A stretch of DNA of 64,000 nucleotides from Pelagibius sp. (GTDB lineage: Bacteria; Pseudomonadota; Alphaproteobacteria; Kiloniellales; Kiloniellaceae), in the NCBI RefSeq assembly GCF_028281305.1, contig NZ_JANQKD010000043.1, forward strand, positions 22,484-86,483. Direction: 5' to 3'. How positions within the stretch are numbered: the stretch's first letter is position 1; every line of letters begins with the position of its first letter. This document shows positions 61,131 through 64,000 of this stretch, one piece after another. Below the pieces are notes generated by a model, which saw nothing but the letters and a program-made list of their open reading frames with translations, had not been told where the DNA came from and did not search any database. Both the position numbers and the translations under genes were made by a program.

Positions 61131-63530
61131 CTAGCCGCGCAGGGCCCCGCCGGTGGCACCGGTCACCTGTTTGACGATCTTGGCCGCCACCGCCTCGATC
61201 TCCTGATCGGTCAGCGTCGCCTGCTGCGGCTGCAGGGTGACCGCGATGGCAAGCGACTTCTTGCCCGGCTCCACCCCCTTGCCACGATAGACATCGAACA
61301 GCACCACATCGCTGACCAGCGCCTTGTCGGCGCCGCGGGCGGCGCGCAGCACCTTTTCCGCCGGCACGTCCTCGTCGATCACGAAGGCGAAGTCGCGGGA
61401 CACCGGCTGGAAGGCCGAGAGCTTCAGCAGCGACGGCTTCTGGCGCCCCGACCGGGGCAGCGGGATGCGGTCGAGGAAGACCTCGAAGGCCACCGCCGGG
61501 CCCTTCAGGTCGAGGGCCCTCAGCACCCGCGGATGCAGCTCGCCGAACTGGGCCAATACATTGGGGCCCAGGCGCAGCACGCCGGAGCGCCCGGGATGGT
61601 ACCAGCCCGGCGCATCACGGGTGACCTGAAGGTTGGCCACCGGCGCCGCGCAGGCCGTCAGCACCGCCTCGGCGTCGCCCTTGGCATCGAAGGCATCGAC
61701 CGGTCGCCCCGGCGCCGCCCAGTTGCGCTGGCGGCGTTCGCCGGCGCGGATGCCGGCGGCCACCGTCGCCTGCCCCTCCGGGCTGTCGCCGTGGTACTGC
61801 GGCCCCACCTCGAACAGCGCGAGATCGCCGTAGCCCCGGTCGGCATTGCGCGCGGCCGCACTCGCCAGGTTGGCCAGGGGGGTCGGGCGCATGACGTCGA
61901 GGTCCGCCGAGATCGGATTGTCGAGATGCAGCGCCGCATCGCCGCCGCCGAAGAGCGTCGCCTCCTTGGCGGAGACAAAGGAAAAGGTCACCCCCTCCCA
62001 CATCTCCCGCCAGGCCAGCGCCGTGCGCGCCGCAGCGACGCGCCGCTGGCCGGGGCTGAGCGCCGCCTGCGGCAGATAGGTCTCCCGCGGCAGATCGACT
62101 TCGGGGATCGCGTCGTAGCCGTGGATGCGCAGCACCTCTTCCACCAAGCAGGCCTCGCCTTCGATGTCCGGCCGCCAGGACGGGACCGCGGCGTCCAGCC
62201 GCTCGCCGGATGACTGAACGGCAAAGCCGAGGCGCTCCAGGATCTCCGCCTGACGGTCCGCCGCCACCTCGACGCCGCAGAGGCTGGCGATGCGGGCGGG
62301 CCGCAGGCCGACGCTGCGGTCCCAGGCCGGCACGTCGCCGGCGGTCACCACGTGGCTGGCCTCGCCGCCGCAGAGCTCCAGAATCAGGCGGGTCGCCACC
62401 TCCACCCCCGGCAGCACGAAGTTCGGGTCGACCTCGCGCTCGAAACGGTAGCGGGCATCGGAATGGATGCCCAGCTTGCGGCCGGTCTCCGCCACCCGGA
62501 TGGGGTCGAAGAGTGCGGCCTCCAGGAACACGTTGGTGGTCTGCTCCGTGCAGCCGGAGACCTCGCCGCCCATGATGCCGCCGATGCCCTCAGGCCCGGC
62601 GTCGTCCTCGATCACCACCATGGTTTCGTCCAGGCGGTAGGTGTTGCCGTCCAGCGCCAGGATCTCACTGCCCGGCTTGGCCAGGCGCATGGTGACGTCG
62701 CCCTTTACCTTGTCGGCGTCGAAGACGTGGAGCGGCCGGCTCAGGTCGTAGGTCACGTAGTTGGTGATATCGACCAGCGCGGAGATCGGCCTGAGGCCGA
62801 TGGCGCGCAGGCGGTCCTGCATCCACTTTGGGCTCGGCCCGTTCTTGACGCCGCGGAAATAGCGGCCGGAAACGAAGGGGCAGAGATGCTGCTGATCCTC
62901 GGGCAGGGCGCGCTGCCATTTGATCGGGCTGTCGAAGCCGCCCGGCAGCGGCGCCGTGTCCAGCGGCTTCAGGGTGCCGAGGCCGGCGGCGGCCAGGTCC
63001 CGCGCGATCCCGCGCACGCCCAGGCAGTCGCCGCGGTTGGGGGTGATGGCAATCTCGATGACCGGGTCGTCGAGGCCGGCGGCCTCGGCGAAGGGCGTGC
63101 CGAGCGGCGCCTCCTGCTCCAGTTCGATGATCCCCTCATGCTCGTCGGAGAGGCCCATCTCCCGCTCGGAGACCAGCATGCCGTTGGACGCCTCGCCGCG
63201 GATCGACCCGGCCTTCAGGGTGATCTCGGTGCCGGGGATGTAGCTTCCCACCGGCGCGAAGACGCCCAGCATGCCGGTGCGCGCGTTGGGCGCGCCGCAG
63301 ACCACCTGCACCTCTTCGCTGCCGGTATCGACGATGCAGACCCGCAGGCGGTCGGCATTGGGGTGCTGGCGCGCCTCCTTGACGCGGGCGACGGTGAAGG
63401 CGGAGAGCGCTTCGGCCGGGTTGTCGACCCCCTCGACCTCCAGGCCGATCATCGACAGGGCGTCGGTGATCTCCTGCAGCGAGGCCTCGGTCTCCAGATG
63501 GTCCTTCAGCCAGGACAGCGTGAATTTCAT
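61131..63530 (-). CDS. pheT: Phenylalanine--tRNA ligase beta subunit
   Basis: 799 residues. N-terminal tRNA-binding (OB-fold, EMAP-like) domain around VVCGAPNARTGMLGVFAPVGSYIPG, then B3/B4 editing domain, B5 domain (IASLCGVEVAADRQAEILERLGF), the pseudo-catalytic core with YHPGRSGVLRLG, and the C-terminal FDX-ACB domain (FQPVSRDFAFVIDEDVPAEKVL ... DVYRGKGVEPGKKSLAIAVTLQP). Length is normal. It begins four bases after the pheS stop, so the two are translated from one message. Confidence 0.98.
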   Translation of the reverse strand: MKFTLSWLKDHLETEASLQEITDALSMIGLEVEGVDNPAEALSAFTVARVKEARQHPNADRLRVCIVDTGSEEVQVVCGAPNARTGMLGVFAPVGSYIPGTEITLKAGSIRGEASNGMLVSEREMGLSDEHEGIIELEQEAPLGTPFAEAAGLDDPVIEIAITPNRGDCLGVRGIARDLAAAGLGTLKPLDTAPLPGGFDSPIKWQRALPEDQQHLCPFVSGRYFRGVKNGPSPKWMQDRLRAIGLRPISALVDITNYVTYDLSRPLHVFDADKVKGDVTMRLAKPGSEILALDGNTYRLDETMVVIEDDAGPEGIGGIMGGEVSGCTEQTTNVFLEAALFDPIRVAETGRKLGIHSDARYRFEREVDPNFVLPGVEVATRLILELCGGEASHVVTAGDVPAWDRSVGLRPARIASLCGVEVAADRQAEILERLGFAVQSSGERLDAAVPSWRPDIEGEACLVEEVLRIHGYDAIPEVDLPRETYLPQAALSPGQRRVAAARTALAWREMWEGVTFSFVSAKEATLFGGGDAALHLDNPISADLDVMRPTPLANLASAAARNADRGYGDLALFEVGPQYHGDSPEGQATVAAGIRAGERRQRNWAAPGRPVDAFDAKGDAEAVLTACAAPVANLQVTRDAPGWYHPGRSGVLRLGPNVLAQFGELHPRVLRALDLKGPAVAFEVFLDRIPLPRSGRQKPSLLKLSAFQPVSRDFAFVIDEDVPAEKVLRAARGADKALVSDVVLFDVYRGKGVEPGKKSLAIAVTLQPQQATLTDQEIEAVAAKIVKQVTGATGGALRG

Positions 63531-63534
63531 CGCG

Positions 63535-64000
63535 TCAGCCTCCCCGCACCAGAGAGGGCGGCTCCAGCGGCACGAAGCCGTAGTGCTTCAGCCAGCGCAG
63601 GTCGGTCTCGAAGAAAATGCGCAGGTCCGGGAAGCCGTACTTCAACATGGCGATGCGTTCGATCCCCATGCCGAAGGCGAAGCCCTGGTAGACCTCCGGG
63701 TCGAGGCCGCAGTTGGCCAGCACCTGGGGATGCACCATGCCGCTGCCGAGGATCTCCAGCCAGTCCTTGCCGGGGCCGATCTTCAGCTCGCCGCCCTCGC
63801 GGCTGCAGCCGATGTCGACCTCCGCCGAGGGCTCGGTGAAGGGGAAATAGCTGGGCCGGAAGCGCAGCGGCAGGTCGTCGACCCCGAAGTAGGCACGGCA
63901 GAAGGCCGTCAGCGTGCCCTTCAGGTGGCCCATGTGGGTTTTCTTGTCGATCACCAGCCCCTCGACCTGATGGAACATCGGGGAGTGGGTGGCATCGTGG
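63535..64000 (-). CDS. pheS: Phenylalanine--tRNA ligase alpha subunit (partial, N-terminus beyond window)
   Basis: The last 155 residues or so of PheS; the gene continues past base 64000. Catalytic-core motifs visible: [37 protein letters not shown], and [35 protein letters not shown], which includes class II motif 3. It pairs with PheT to charge tRNA-Phe. A TGA at 63535-63537 ends it. Confidence 0.98.
   Translation of the reverse strand, partial: HDATHSPMFHQVEGLVIDKKTHMGHLKGTLTAFCRAYFGVDDLPLRFRPSYFPFTEPSAEVDIGCSREGGELKIGPGKDWLEILGSGMVHPQVLANCGLDPEVYQGFAFGMGIERIAMLKYGFPDLRIFFETDLRWLKHYGFVPLEPPSLVRGG

Noticed and set aside
62352..63839. A 495-codon plus-strand open frame opposite pheT/pheS
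   Set aside because: Mirror frame of two well-known genes.

Overview
This 64 kb window is a continuous piece of a GC-rich alphaproteobacterial chromosome. The dnaX/ffs pairing, the kdsB-pheA pair divergent from a membrane-anchored cytochrome c, the HisN-type histidinol phosphatase and YejABEF point to the Rhodospirillales/Kiloniellales neighbourhood. That placement is inferred from gene content and was not tested by phylogeny. kdsB shows a Gram-negative LPS maker. Catalase plus OxyR and cytochrome c indicate an aerobic life. No phage, IS element, plasmid backbone or CRISPR array is visible.

Layout. 1-1.5 kb: dnaX (running off the left edge) and the small SRP RNA gene. 1.5-6.8 kb: an AraC/GyrI regulator, a DUF6134-like exported protein, nudC, and kdsB-pheA followed by a low-GC orphan. 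7-15.5 kb: cytochrome c, hisN, a complete yejABEF peptide importer and a GhrA-like reductase. 15.5-25 kb: small regulators, an M17 aminopeptidase, a GST, a TAXI binding protein, a three-gene unit (cupredoxin-like protein, CxxxxC flavin oxidoreductase, TVP38 membrane protein) and an SLC13 transporter. 25-34 kb: a multi-PAS histidine kinase, a PhoD-like phosphatase, divergent oxyR/catalase with a readable OxyR site, and a HEAT-like orphan. 34-40 kb: a LysR/DJ-1 divergent pair, a GNAT gene fragment, marC, adenine deaminase, an SDR, a DUF1194 protein and a GFA protein. 40-50.6 kb: two tandem cyanophycin-synthetase-like genes, then a convergent aminotransferase/amino-acid-oxidase pair, a lone DnaB-like ATPase and a Bcr/CflA efflux pump. 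50.6-56.3 kb: a possible attenuator leader, phnM, and a compact MarR regulon. 56.3-64 kb: a GIY-YIG gene between long direct repeats carrying the 3' end of tRNA-Ser, lepA, small orphans, pheT and partial pheS.

The best leads are four. (1) Two tandem, full-length but divergent CphA-like ligases, with no cyanophycinase in view. (2) A MarR regulator with a C-terminal four-cysteine cluster, whose palindromic operator lies between the -35 and -10 of three promoters: its own, a GNAT gene and a DUF3237 gene. (3) The GIY-YIG cassette at tRNA-Ser. (4) A recurrent pattern of short tandem repeats (period 10-19 bp) at gene ends, several of which repeat the stop codon in frame.
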